Assembly (NCBI RefSeq): GCF_003367175.1
Contig: NZ_QRGA01000014.1
Span: forward strand, 186,001-250,000
Origin: Trinickia dinghuensis
GTDB lineage: Bacteria; Pseudomonadota; Gammaproteobacteria; Burkholderiales; Burkholderiaceae
Length of the DNA: 64,000 nt
Direction of reading: 5' to 3'
Shown piece after piece: positions 26,610-34,346 of the stretch. The translations under genes were made by a program, and so were the position numbers. Below the pieces are notes generated by a model that was not told the DNA's origin, made no database searches, and saw only the letters and a list, made by a program, of their open reading frames with translations. Every line of letters starts with the position of its first letter. The first letter of the stretch is position 1.

Positions 26610-27941
26610 ATGGCTAGTCCCAACCCCATCGATCCGCTCGCGATGCCCGGCGCCGGTGCCGGCGCGGCGTCCGCAAGCTTTGAAGCCGCCACCTACCGCA
26701 AAGTCTCGTGGCGGCTCCTGCCGCTCTTGCTCATCTGCTATCTCGTCGCCTACCTCGATCGCGTCAATGTCGGCTTCGCCAAGCTGCAGATGGCTCAAGC
26801 GCTCCATCTGAGCGATGCGGTCTACGGCCTCGGCGCGGGGATCTTCTTTCTCGGCTACTTCCTGTTCGAGATTCCGAGCAACCTGATCCTCCATCGCGTC
26901 GGCGCGCGGCTCTGGGTCGCGCGGATCATGGTGTCGTGGGGCGTGATCTCGATCCTGACCATGTTCGTCACGACGCCGGCCATGTTCTATACGATGCGCT
27001 TTTTGCTCGGGCTCGCCGAAGCCGGCTTCTTCCCCGGCATCATCCTTTATCTGACCTACTGGTACCCGGCGCATCGGCGCGGGCGCATGACGACCTGGTT
27101 CATGACGGCGGTGGCGCTGTCAGGCGTCATCGGCGGCCCCGTCTCGGGCTACATCCTGAAGACCTTCGACGGCACCAACGGCTGGCAGGGCTGGCAGTGG
27201 CTGTTCTTGCTCGAAGGGTTGCCCTCGGTGCTGGCCGGCGTGCTCGTCTTCTTCCTGCTCGACGATCGGATCTCGAAGGCGAGCTGGCTCAGCACGGAGG
27301 AAAAGCAACTGCTCGAACGCAACATCGGCGCCGAGGACGCCGGCAAGGAAGACATGCCGCTCGGCACGGTACTTTCGAGCGGGCGCGTCTGGCTCATGAG
27401 CGCCATTTATCTGTCGTTCGTGATGGGCCTGTACGGCGTGAGCTTCTGGCTGCCGACGATCATCAAGGCAACGGGCGTGAAAGACCCGTTCCAGATCGGC
27501 TTGCTGGCGGCTATTCCGTTCGCGGCCGCCGTCGTGGCGATGCTCGTCGTCGCGCGCAGCGCCGACAAATACCGCGAACGACGCTGGCACGTCGCCATCC
27601 CGGGCCTCGCCGGAGCGCTCGGGCTCGTGCTGTCGGTCGGCTGGGCGCACAACACGACGTTGGCGATGGCCGCGCTCACGCTCGCCACGGCCGGCATCAT
27701 CACCGCGCTGCCGCTGTTCTGGAGCCTGCCGACGGCTTTCCTGGCGGGCGCCGGCGCGGCGGCCGGCATCGCCATGGTCAACTCGATCGGCAACCTCGCC
27801 GGCTTTTTGAGCCCTTATGCGGTGGGGTGGCTCAAGCAGACGACGGGCGCGAACGACACCGGCATGTACATGCTCGCCGCCTTCATGGTGCTCGGCGCCG
27901 TGCTCGCGCTCAGCGTGCCGGCGCGGCTCGTCGACAAGTAG
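26610..27941 (+). CDS. MFS transporter, anion:cation symporter (ACS) family
   Basis: The 443-residue permease has about 12 hydrophobic segments and the ACS-family signatures: YLDRVNVGFAKLQM in the first helix region, YFLFEIPSNLILHRVGAR, and GLAEAGFFPGIILYLTYWYP in the fourth/fifth helices. Members import organic anions such as tartrate, phthalate, glucarate or 4-hydroxyphenylacetate with protons. It ends the ALDH-SDR-MFS cluster, so the substrate is likely an organic acid oxidised by the two dehydrogenases. RBS AGAGGAG is present. The next gene, an effector homologue, has its own promoter. Confidence 0.93.
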   Translation: MASPNPIDPLAMPGAGAGAASASFEAATYRKVSWRLLPLLLICYLVAYLDRVNVGFAKLQMAQALHLSDAVYGLGAGIFFLGYFLFEIPSNLILHRVGARLWVARIMVSWGVISILTMFVTTPAMFYTMRFLLGLAEAGFFPGIILYLTYWYPAHRRGRMTTWFMTAVALSGVIGGPVSGYILKTFDGTNGWQGWQWLFLLEGLPSVLAGVLVFFLLDDRISKASWLSTEEKQLLERNIGAEDAGKEDMPLGTVLSSGRVWLMSAIYLSFVMGLYGVSFWLPTIIKATGVKDPFQIGLLAAIPFAAAVVAMLVVARSADKYRERRWHVAIPGLAGALGLVLSVGWAHNTTLAMAALTLATAGIITALPLFWSLPTAFLAGAGAAAGIAMVNSIGNLAGFLSPYAVGWLKQTTGANDTGMYMLAAFMVLGAVLALSVPARLVDK

Positions 27942-27968
27942 GCACCGAGCAAAGCAGACAGACTCCTC

Positions 27969-28031
27969 TTCGCCGCCGGAGCGCGGTTTTCGCCCGATGC
28001 CGCGAATCGGCGGCATGGCCGCGAGTAGGCT
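27969..28031 (+). promoter_or_regulatory. Plant-inducible-promoter (PIP/hrpII) box with -10 element
   Basis: TTCGC at 27969-27973 and TTCGC at 27989-27993 are separated by exactly 15 bases. They are followed after 32 bases by TAGGCT (28026-28031), which fits YANNNT. This is the full consensus TTCGC-N15-TTCGC-N30-32-YANNNT recognised by the AraC-type hrp regulators HrpX (Xanthomonas) and HrpB (Ralstonia; hrpII box). The effector ATG is 41 bases downstream of the -10. Confidence 0.88.
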
Positions 28032-28072
28032 GCGATCGTACCCACGATCTCGGCTCAGAGGAGTCATGCGAC

Positions 28073-29761
28073 ATGCCCGGAATCAATAGAACGCCCCATA
28101 CCCATTCGCCTTCACCGGAGCGCGTCGGCAACGAAACGCCGACGCGCAGCCCGGATGCGTCCAGCGGCGGCAGATCTTCCGGCGGGCGCAGGCGGAGTTC
28201 CTTTTTCAATGCTTTGACACGCCCGTTCAGGGGAGCGAGCTCGTCGGCGGAAGGCACCGGCACGGACAGACAGCAAGAACAGGCACCGCCGCCGTCCAGA
28301 TCGCCGGCCGCGCCGCCCCGGGCAGCGGCTGCGCTGCTCGAAAGATCGCCGGCGCTATCCCGAGGCCAAGGGGAAGAAGTGATGGCGCGGATAGACGCGT
28401 CCCGGGCTCAACCACAGCCCCGGGCAACGGGGCGCTCGTCGCAGCGCACCGCCACGCCACCTCCCCGGACCTTGGCACAAAGCCGTGCAGCGGGCAGCAC
28501 CCCGCCAAGTCCGGCCACGCTGCGCGCCACGCCGTTGCCGGCGCAACGTGGGTCCGCGGCGCACGCCAGCGACATCGTTCGGCAACTCGAGAATGCCGGT
28601 GCCGATCTTGCCGAGGTCCATCAAACGATCGCCAACATCATGGCGGGCCGCAGGATACGTCTTCATACGAGCACGAACCGTATCTTGAGCGAGCACTTTC
28701 CCAATATGCTGGCGGTGGGAATCGACGAGAACGATCCGCTTGCCATTGCGCTGCGCGACGCCCTTGGCCAGCGTGCGCCTGCCCCGGCCCCACCCCGCGC
28801 GGCAGCCGCGCCATCGAGCCCGCCCGTGCAGCCTCGGCTTCGGGCAACGGGTGGCTCCTCGTCGCGCACTCCCACACCACCGCCTCGCAGGGCCGGGACG
28901 AGCACGCCGGCACTCCAGCGCCAAGCGTCCCGAGCCAACGAACGGCCGAGCGGTGAGTTGCTGGGGCGGCTAGCGGACTCGGGCATCAGTACGCGCCGGC
29001 TGCACCGCGCACTCCGGTCATACTTGGTGGATCTGCTGCCCTTGCCCCCCGATATCCTGAGCGCCCTAAACCGCGCCGGAATCGAAACTCACATCCCGGA
29101 ACATATTGCGATCGTTAGCCATCCTTTGTTCGACCTGAACAGAGAGCTCAATGCGCAAGCGAGCGCTCGAGCGCAAGCCTCATCTTCCGGCGCACAGGCA
29201 AGCGGCGCCGCGACCCGGGATGCGATCGTATTGCCCGAGAGAGACGATTCGGAAAGCAATCTGCACTATGCATGGCGAGTGCGTAGCCAAAACCCCGGGA
29301 TCTCGCTACGAGACATTGCGAACGCTGTGGTTCGCGGCCGCGGTGGACGTGCGGGAGACGTGATGACCGACCTCCGTACGCAACTCGATGCCTATGAGGC
29401 AGTCAACGCAAAGTTCAGCGGATTGCGTCCGATTTCGAGAGCCTATGCCGAGGAACATATGCAGTTCAAGGATGCGGCCATCTACAACCAGGACGACGAG
29501 GGGCCCTTCAGCAAGGATCTTGCGACCGCGTGCATGTTCGGAGAGGATCTGTCATTGAGCAATCCGAATCAGCGCGTGATCGGATTGGCTACGGTTCGGT
29601 CGAGCCGTGAGCAAGCGTTCGACCCGGACGTCAACAAGGAAATCGTGTTCATGGACATGAACAAGCTGGCGGAATTCCTCGTCAACAATCCGAAACATCC
29701 GCACAACAACCAGCCGCTCAATGTCAACAACATCGCCGACTACGCTTTTAAGATTTCGTGA
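28073..29761 (+). CDS. HopAB/AvrPtoB-family type III effector with C-terminal U-box-like E3 ligase domain
   Basis: The 562-residue protein aligns along its length with Pseudomonas syringae AvrPtoB (HopAB2, 553 aa) as I recall that sequence. Residues 1-160 are a Ser/Pro/Arg-rich disordered secretion region. Residues 165-232 match the Pto-binding bundle (ENAGADLA, EHFPNMLAVGIDEN, LAIALRDAL). Residues 295-360 match the second, BAK1-binding-type bundle (LADSGISTRRLHRAL, PLPPDILSALNRAGI). Residues 385-562 match the E3 ubiquitin-ligase domain (CMFGEDLSL, NKEIVFMDMNKLAEFL, IADYAFKIS). The E2-contact residues F479, F525 and P533 of AvrPtoB correspond to F489, F535 and P543, a constant +10 offset. No transmembrane segment or Sec signal is seen. 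ATG 28073 has an AGAGGAG site and a PIP box upstream. No secretion genes or chaperone are in the window. Expected role: delivery into plant cells and suppression of immunity, an inference from homology. Confidence 0.9.
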   Translation: MPGINRTPHTHSPSPERVGNETPTRSPDASSGGRSSGGRRRSSFFNALTRPFRGASSSAEGTGTDRQQEQAPPPSRSPAAPPRAAAALLERSPALSRGQGEEVMARIDASRAQPQPRATGRSSQRTATPPPRTLAQSRAAGSTPPSPATLRATPLPAQRGSAAHASDIVRQLENAGADLAEVHQTIANIMAGRRIRLHTSTNRILSEHFPNMLAVGIDENDPLAIALRDALGQRAPAPAPPRAAAAPSSPPVQPRLRATGGSSSRTPTPPPRRAGTSTPALQRQASRANERPSGELLGRLADSGISTRRLHRALRSYLVDLLPLPPDILSALNRAGIETHIPEHIAIVSHPLFDLNRELNAQASARAQASSSGAQASGAATRDAIVLPERDDSESNLHYAWRVRSQNPGISLRDIANAVVRGRGGRAGDVMTDLRTQLDAYEAVNAKFSGLRPISRAYAEEHMQFKDAAIYNQDDEGPFSKDLATACMFGEDLSLSNPNQRVIGLATVRSSREQAFDPDVNKEIVFMDMNKLAEFLVNNPKHPHNNQPLNVNNIADYAFKIS

Positions 29762-29771
29762 CATCAGCGAC

Positions 29772-29802
29772 CTCGGAGCGCATTCCCTAAACGCGCTCCG
29801 AG
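29772..29802. terminator. Hairpin between the convergent effector and hemY genes
   Basis: A perfect 10-bp stem (CTCGGAGCGC / GCGCTCCGAG) with an 11-base loop lies 11 bases after the effector stop and 14 before the hemY stop. No T tract follows on either side, so it is a weak intrinsic terminator at best. Confidence 0.5.
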
Positions 29803-29815
29803 ACATCCGGGGCAG

Positions 29816-31009
29816 CTACACGATCTTCATCGCCAGCGCACTCGCGCGATAATGCTCGGCCGCGCGCTCGGTATCGCCGAGCTGTTCGAACAACCGCGCG
29901 AGCGCGCGGTGCGTACGAATGACGAGCGCATCGTTATCCTCGGCTAGCCGCAGCGCCGATTCGAGAAACGATTGCGCCTTGCCCCATAGCTGCTGGTGCA
30001 GGCACAGACGCCCGAGCGTGAACATCAAATCCGGATCCTCCGGGCGTTCCTTGCGCCACGCTTCGGCCTTCTGAATCAACGGCAGCGCATCGTCCTGCGC
30101 CGTATCCGGGTACCGGCGCAACAGCCGCGCGTCCCAGTTGTGGGCCAGCGCTTCCTCGACGATCTTGCGCGCTTCCTGATGCCGGTTCAGCGCGATCAGC
30201 AGCTCGGCGGCCAAATCGGCCAGACGCGGCGATTGGCGCTCGGCCGGCGCCAGCGAATTCCATAGCGCGAGCAGCGCGTCGGGATCGTGGCGACGATCGC
30301 GCAGCAGGCTTTCCGCCGCTTGCTGGCGCAGACGCACGGCGACGGCCGGGTGCAGTGCTTCGCGCTTTTCGAGCGTCTTGACGAGCTTGAGCACCTCGGC
30401 CCAGTTCTTCAGCTGCTGCTGCGCGCGCAGGGCGATCTGCTGCGCGTGGATGCGCCGCGTGCCTTGCGCCTGCATCTCCGTCAGCGCGTTCAGGGCGCCG
30501 TCCGGGTCGCGGCCGTCGGCCCGCATATCGGCACTGGCCATCAACCGCGCATCCTGCCAGTCGGGCGCGTCGATCGCGCCGAGCCATTCGTCGCGGCGCA
30601 CGTACTCGCGCATCCGATGCGCGGCCACCGCGGCGACGAGCCCCGCCGCGCCCTTGTTCGATTCGAGCGACAACGCTTCGCGGGCCGCCTTCTCGGCGCG
30701 CGAAAACCGCCCCGCGTAGAGATTGCCGATCGCTTCGCGCAAGGCGTTGTGCGCTTTCGTCTCTTTCGCGCGCACGCGGTAGCGGGCCACGCGCTGCGGC
30801 ATCGTCCAGACATTGCGCACGATTCGGATCACCGCATACAGGGCGATGAACACCGCGATCACGCCCACCACGGCTAGATTGAGCGAAACGTCGATGCGAT
30901 ACGGCGGATAGACGATCAGCACCTGGCCGGCGTCGAAGTGGCCGACCGTGGCCAACACGACCGCGAGCACGAAGAGCAGCGCGAGCCACAAGAGTCCCTT
31001 GAGCGCCAT
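29816..31009 (-). CDS. hemY: HemY, TPR-containing haem-biosynthesis-associated membrane protein
   Basis: The 397-residue protein has two N-terminal membrane segments (about 5-22 and 41-62) with the conserved YPPYRIDVSLNL loop between them. A cytoplasmic or periplasmic TPR-like helical array follows (about 85-390), including LYAGRFSRAEKAAREAL and LGRLCLHQQLWGKAQSFLESAL. Despite the name it is not the protoporphyrinogen oxidase of Bacillus; the proteobacterial HemY is thought to organise late haem/tetrapyrrole enzymes. It is third in hemC-hemDX-hemY, starting two bases after the hemDX stop. Confidence 0.92.
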   Translation of the reverse strand: MALKGLLWLALLFVLAVVLATVGHFDAGQVLIVYPPYRIDVSLNLAVVGVIAVFIALYAVIRIVRNVWTMPQRVARYRVRAKETKAHNALREAIGNLYAGRFSRAEKAAREALSLESNKGAAGLVAAVAAHRMREYVRRDEWLGAIDAPDWQDARLMASADMRADGRDPDGALNALTEMQAQGTRRIHAQQIALRAQQQLKNWAEVLKLVKTLEKREALHPAVAVRLRQQAAESLLRDRRHDPDALLALWNSLAPAERQSPRLADLAAELLIALNRHQEARKIVEEALAHNWDARLLRRYPDTAQDDALPLIQKAEAWRKERPEDPDLMFTLGRLCLHQQLWGKAQSFLESALRLAEDNDALVIRTHRALARLFEQLGDTERAAEHYRASALAMKIV

Positions 31010-31011
31010 CG

Positions 31012-33096
31012 TCAGCCTCGGCTCTTGTAGTTGTGCACGGCCTGCAGACTCGTGTTCAAGTTCGGCACTTCGACCGTCGCCGCGCCTTGCGACACGTCCT
31101 TGATCAACGCACGCACCGTTTGCGTCCGCTTGGATGCGCCGTCGAAATAGCGTGCGAGCGCCGCGTCGGCCGCGTTCAAGTCCGATTCGAGCGTGGCCTG
31201 ATTGCGCGACAGCAATCCCAAGCGCGCCGACAGCAGCCGCAGCTTCACGTTGTCGCGGATGAACTCGCCCTGCTGCGGCGAGTTGAGCATCGCATCGGCG
31301 TTATCGAGCCGGCGCACTTGGACCAGGCTCTTCAGTTCGTTGCCGGCCGCGGCCGAGAACACCCGCCACCAGTGCACGACGCGCGATTCGCCGGCGACGG
31401 CGGCACTCGCCGAGACGGGCGCGGAAGCACCGGATGGGGCCGCATGCCCGCTCGGCGCCTCGCCGAGCAGCGGCAGCGTGTCGACCTGGCCAATGGCATC
31501 GTCGAGCTTGATGGCGAGCCCGGTCAGATCGGTCGACGGTGCGGTCTTGAGCTTGTCGATGTCCTGCGCGATCGCGCGCCGCACGACGAGCGCCTGCGGA
31601 TTCGACGAGGCGGCCAGGCGCGTGTCGGCGCTCTGCAGCGCGAACAGCGCAAGCTGCGTGTTGCCCGTGAGCTGCAGTTGCTCGCTCGCGCTGGAGAGCA
31701 TCTGCTCGACTTCGGCGAGCGTCCAGTCGTCGCGATTGCTCGCGAGATCCTGGTACTGCTGCTGCAAGGCCTGCTGCGCCGTCTGCGCATCGGAAAGCTT
31801 GCCTTGCAACTGCTGCAGTTCGACGTCGGCCTGATGCGCCGTCGCCACGGCCTGCTCGGTCTTCACGCGCAAGTCGGCCGCCTGCGAGTCGAGCGCCCGC
31901 TGCCGCGCGGCGAGCCGGGTATCGATCTGATCGAGCTTGCGGTTGAACGCGTACGCGGCAATACCCGTCGCCAAGGCCAGCAAGATGACGAAGAGCCAGA
32001 CCCAACCGCCGCCGCGGCGGCGCGGGGGGTCGTAGACCGGCGGCATCGGCGGCGGAAACGGCGGGTTGACTGCCGGATGGAACGGGGCGGAAGACGATTC
32101 TTGGTTCGTATCAGTCATGCGCGGATGCGTCGAGGAAGAGGCTTGAGCCATGGCGGCCCCGGCCGGTTGTTCGAATGAGGCGCGAGACGATGCCGATAAA
32201 GCGCGCAAGGCCGCGAGGATGCGCGCATCGCCGGGGCCGGATGCCGTAATCGTATCAAAACCTGCAGCGCGCGCCGTTTCGGCGATACGCGGGTGCGGCG
32301 CGACGAGCGGCGCGTGCAGCAGCGCCTCGCGCTCTGCCGCGTCGAGCGATGCACGGGCAAGCGCGTCGAGATTGCGCACGCCCTCCGAACTCGTGACCAG
32401 CCATGCATGCGGCGCGCCGCGAAGCAACGCCCGCAGGCGAGCCCAGGCGTCGGCGGACGGCTCGGGCACCCTCCTTCGATACGCGCAGACGGCTTCGACC
32501 TGCGCGCCCGCCTCGCTCAGGCGATCGGCCAGCCATTCGCGGCCGCCGTCGCCACGCACGATCAGCACGGGCCGGCCGCTCAACGCGGCCAGGCCGAGCC
32601 GCTCCGACAGCGCGGCGAACAGCGCCTCGGAGTCGAACCGGGTGCCGGCGTCGCCGTTGGTGCCGTTGGTGCCGTGATTGCCCTCGCCCGCCGCGGCGGA
32701 CGCATCCGCGCCGGCGGGCGCGATGACCCGATGGGTCGGCGAGGCGATGCCACGCCTCGCCAATTCCGCGACACTCCCGGGGCCGACCACGCCGATCGGG
32801 ACCGTCGTGGGCCAGACGAAACCGGGGACGGCGCCAAGCGCGCGTTCGATCGCGTTCGGCGAAACGAAGACGGCGAGCGCATAGCGCTCGATCGACGCGA
32901 ACGCCGCGCGCAGCGGGCCATCGTCGGCCGCGGCCGCGATTTCGATCAGCGGGAAGTCGAATACGTCGATGCCGTCGCGCTCGAGCGCGGCGGCAAGGGC
33001 TAACGACTGCCCGGCCGGGCGCGTGAGCACGGCCGCGAATCGCCCGGCACCGGCGCGTTCGCTTGGAGACTGGCCGTCGGGCTCGACGCTCGCCAT
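31012..33096 (-). CDS. hemDX: Fused uroporphyrinogen-III synthase / HemX protein
   Basis: One 694-residue reading frame joins two functions. Residues about 15-310 form HemD, which closes and inverts ring D of hydroxymethylbilane to uroporphyrinogen III (AVLTRPAGQSLALAAAL, FVSPNAIERAL, VCAYRRRVPEP, LVTSSEGVRNL). After a Pro/Ser linker with a membrane segment (about 385-405, GGWVWLFVILLALATGIAAYAF) comes HemX, a coiled-coil and helical domain (about 410-694). The fused form is usual in Burkholderia. ATG 33096 follows the hemC stop by 17 bases. HemD contains a small Gly-Thr-Asn repeat (GTNGTNGDAGT) in a surface loop. The frame is unbroken, so this is a true fusion. Confidence 0.93.
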   Translation of the reverse strand: MASVEPDGQSPSERAGAGRFAAVLTRPAGQSLALAAALERDGIDVFDFPLIEIAAAADDGPLRAAFASIERYALAVFVSPNAIERALGAVPGFVWPTTVPIGVVGPGSVAELARRGIASPTHRVIAPAGADASAAAGEGNHGTNGTNGDAGTRFDSEALFAALSERLGLAALSGRPVLIVRGDGGREWLADRLSEAGAQVEAVCAYRRRVPEPSADAWARLRALLRGAPHAWLVTSSEGVRNLDALARASLDAAEREALLHAPLVAPHPRIAETARAAGFDTITASGPGDARILAALRALSASSRASFEQPAGAAMAQASSSTHPRMTDTNQESSSAPFHPAVNPPFPPPMPPVYDPPRRRGGGWVWLFVILLALATGIAAYAFNRKLDQIDTRLAARQRALDSQAADLRVKTEQAVATAHQADVELQQLQGKLSDAQTAQQALQQQYQDLASNRDDWTLAEVEQMLSSASEQLQLTGNTQLALFALQSADTRLAASSNPQALVVRRAIAQDIDKLKTAPSTDLTGLAIKLDDAIGQVDTLPLLGEAPSGHAAPSGASAPVSASAAVAGESRVVHWWRVFSAAAGNELKSLVQVRRLDNADAMLNSPQQGEFIRDNVKLRLLSARLGLLSRNQATLESDLNAADAALARYFDGASKRTQTVRALIKDVSQGAATVEVPNLNTSLQAVHNYKSRG

Positions 33097-33113
33097 CGAT
33101 TCGCGCGGGCGGA

Positions 33114-34097
33114 TCAGGCCGCCGGCTCGGCGCCGCGCGCGGCCGCGAGTTCGGCCACGACGTCGAGCGCGCCTTGCGCCACGAGCGAGCGCGCCACTTG
33201 ATCGCCGAGCGCGACCGCGTCGGCCACGCTGGCTACCGCCGCCGAGGCTTCGGCCACCGCGGGGCGGCTGCCGTCGGGCATCGACACGCGGCTCGCGAGA
33301 TGCATCCGGTCGCCCTGCCAGTTCGCATGCGCGGCGAGCGGCACCTCGCAACTGCCGCCGAGCGCTCGCGAAACGGCGCGCTCGGCCTCGACGGCCAATC
33401 GCGTCGGCTCATGCTTGAGCGGAGCAAGCCAGGCTTCGAGATCGGGCCGGCCGGCACGGATCTCGATACCGAGCGCCCCTTGGCCCGCGGCGGGCAGGCT
33501 GTCGTCGACGTCGAGCAGCGCGCGGATGCGGGAAGCCAGCCCGAGACGCTTCAACCCGGCGGCGGCAAGAATGATCGCCGCGTAATCGCCGCGATCGAGC
33601 TTGCCGAGCCGCGTATCGAGATTGCCGCGCAGCGGCTGCACGACCAGATGCGGATAGCGCGCGCGCAAGATCGACTCGCGCCGTAGACTCGATGTGCCGA
33701 CGACGCTGCCCGCGGGCAGCGCGGCAAGCGAATCGTAATCGTTCGACACGAACGCATCGCGCGGATCCTCGCGCTCCATCACGGCGGCGAGCTCGAACCC
33801 TTCGGGCAGCGACATCGGCACGTCCTTGAGCGAATGCACCGCCAAATCGGCCCGGCCGTCGGCCAGCGCATTCTCGAGTTCCTTGACGAACAGGCCCTTG
33901 CCGCCGACCTTCGACAGCGTCCGATCGAGGATTTGATCGCCTCGCGTCGTCATTCCTAGAATACGGACGTCGCAAGATGGATATAATTTCCGCAGCGCAT
34001 CACGCACGAACTCCGCCTGCCACATAGCGAGACGACTCTCGCGGGAGGCAATGACGAGTTCGGTAGGCGGTGCGGCTGAAAGCGTCTCGGAATTCAT
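33114..34097 (-). CDS. hemC: Porphobilinogen deaminase (hydroxymethylbilane synthase)
   Basis: HemC condenses four porphobilinogens into hydroxymethylbilane. The 327-residue protein has [16 protein letters not shown], the substrate-binding [30 protein letters not shown], and the dipyrromethane cofactor attachment Cys in the [13 protein letters not shown] loop. It is the first gene of the hem operon, with hemDX 17 bases downstream, and it is divergent from ppc across about 250 bases that must contain both promoters. Confidence 0.95.
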   Translation of the reverse strand: MNSETLSAAPPTELVIASRESRLAMWQAEFVRDALRKLYPSCDVRILGMTTRGDQILDRTLSKVGGKGLFVKELENALADGRADLAVHSLKDVPMSLPEGFELAAVMEREDPRDAFVSNDYDSLAALPAGSVVGTSSLRRESILRARYPHLVVQPLRGNLDTRLGKLDRGDYAAIILAAAGLKRLGLASRIRALLDVDDSLPAAGQGALGIEIRAGRPDLEAWLAPLKHEPTRLAVEAERAVSRALGGSCEVPLAAHANWQGDRMHLASRVSMPDGSRPAVAEASAAVASVADAVALGDQVARSLVAQGALDVVAELAAARGAEPAA

Positions 34098-34346
34098 GAG
34101 TCAACACTTGGAATGACGGGATCGAACATCGAGAAATGGTAGCACGCACGCCTTGCCCCATTTTTCGCGCTTGCCGGCGGCACCCCTCGCGCTAATCGAG
34201 CGCGCCCCGGCATCCGGCGCGATCGCCACGAGCGCTTCGCCGACGGAAAACGAAGCGCAAGCCGGCATCTTTGCAGTCGTTTGGTCAGTTTTGTGTAGCT
34301 GTCAGCAGTAGCCCCCCTTTCACCTGGCTTCACTGAGGAACCCACC

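Noticed and set aside
32640-32690. Short tandem repeat in hemD as a possible phase-variable tract
   Set aside because: The imperfect 9-base units keep the reading frame and only lengthen a Gly-Thr-Asn loop; copy changes would not switch the gene off.
31012-33096. Splitting HemD and HemX into two genes
   Set aside because: The frame is continuous, no ribosome binding site precedes the internal Met codons, and the fused form is typical of this group.
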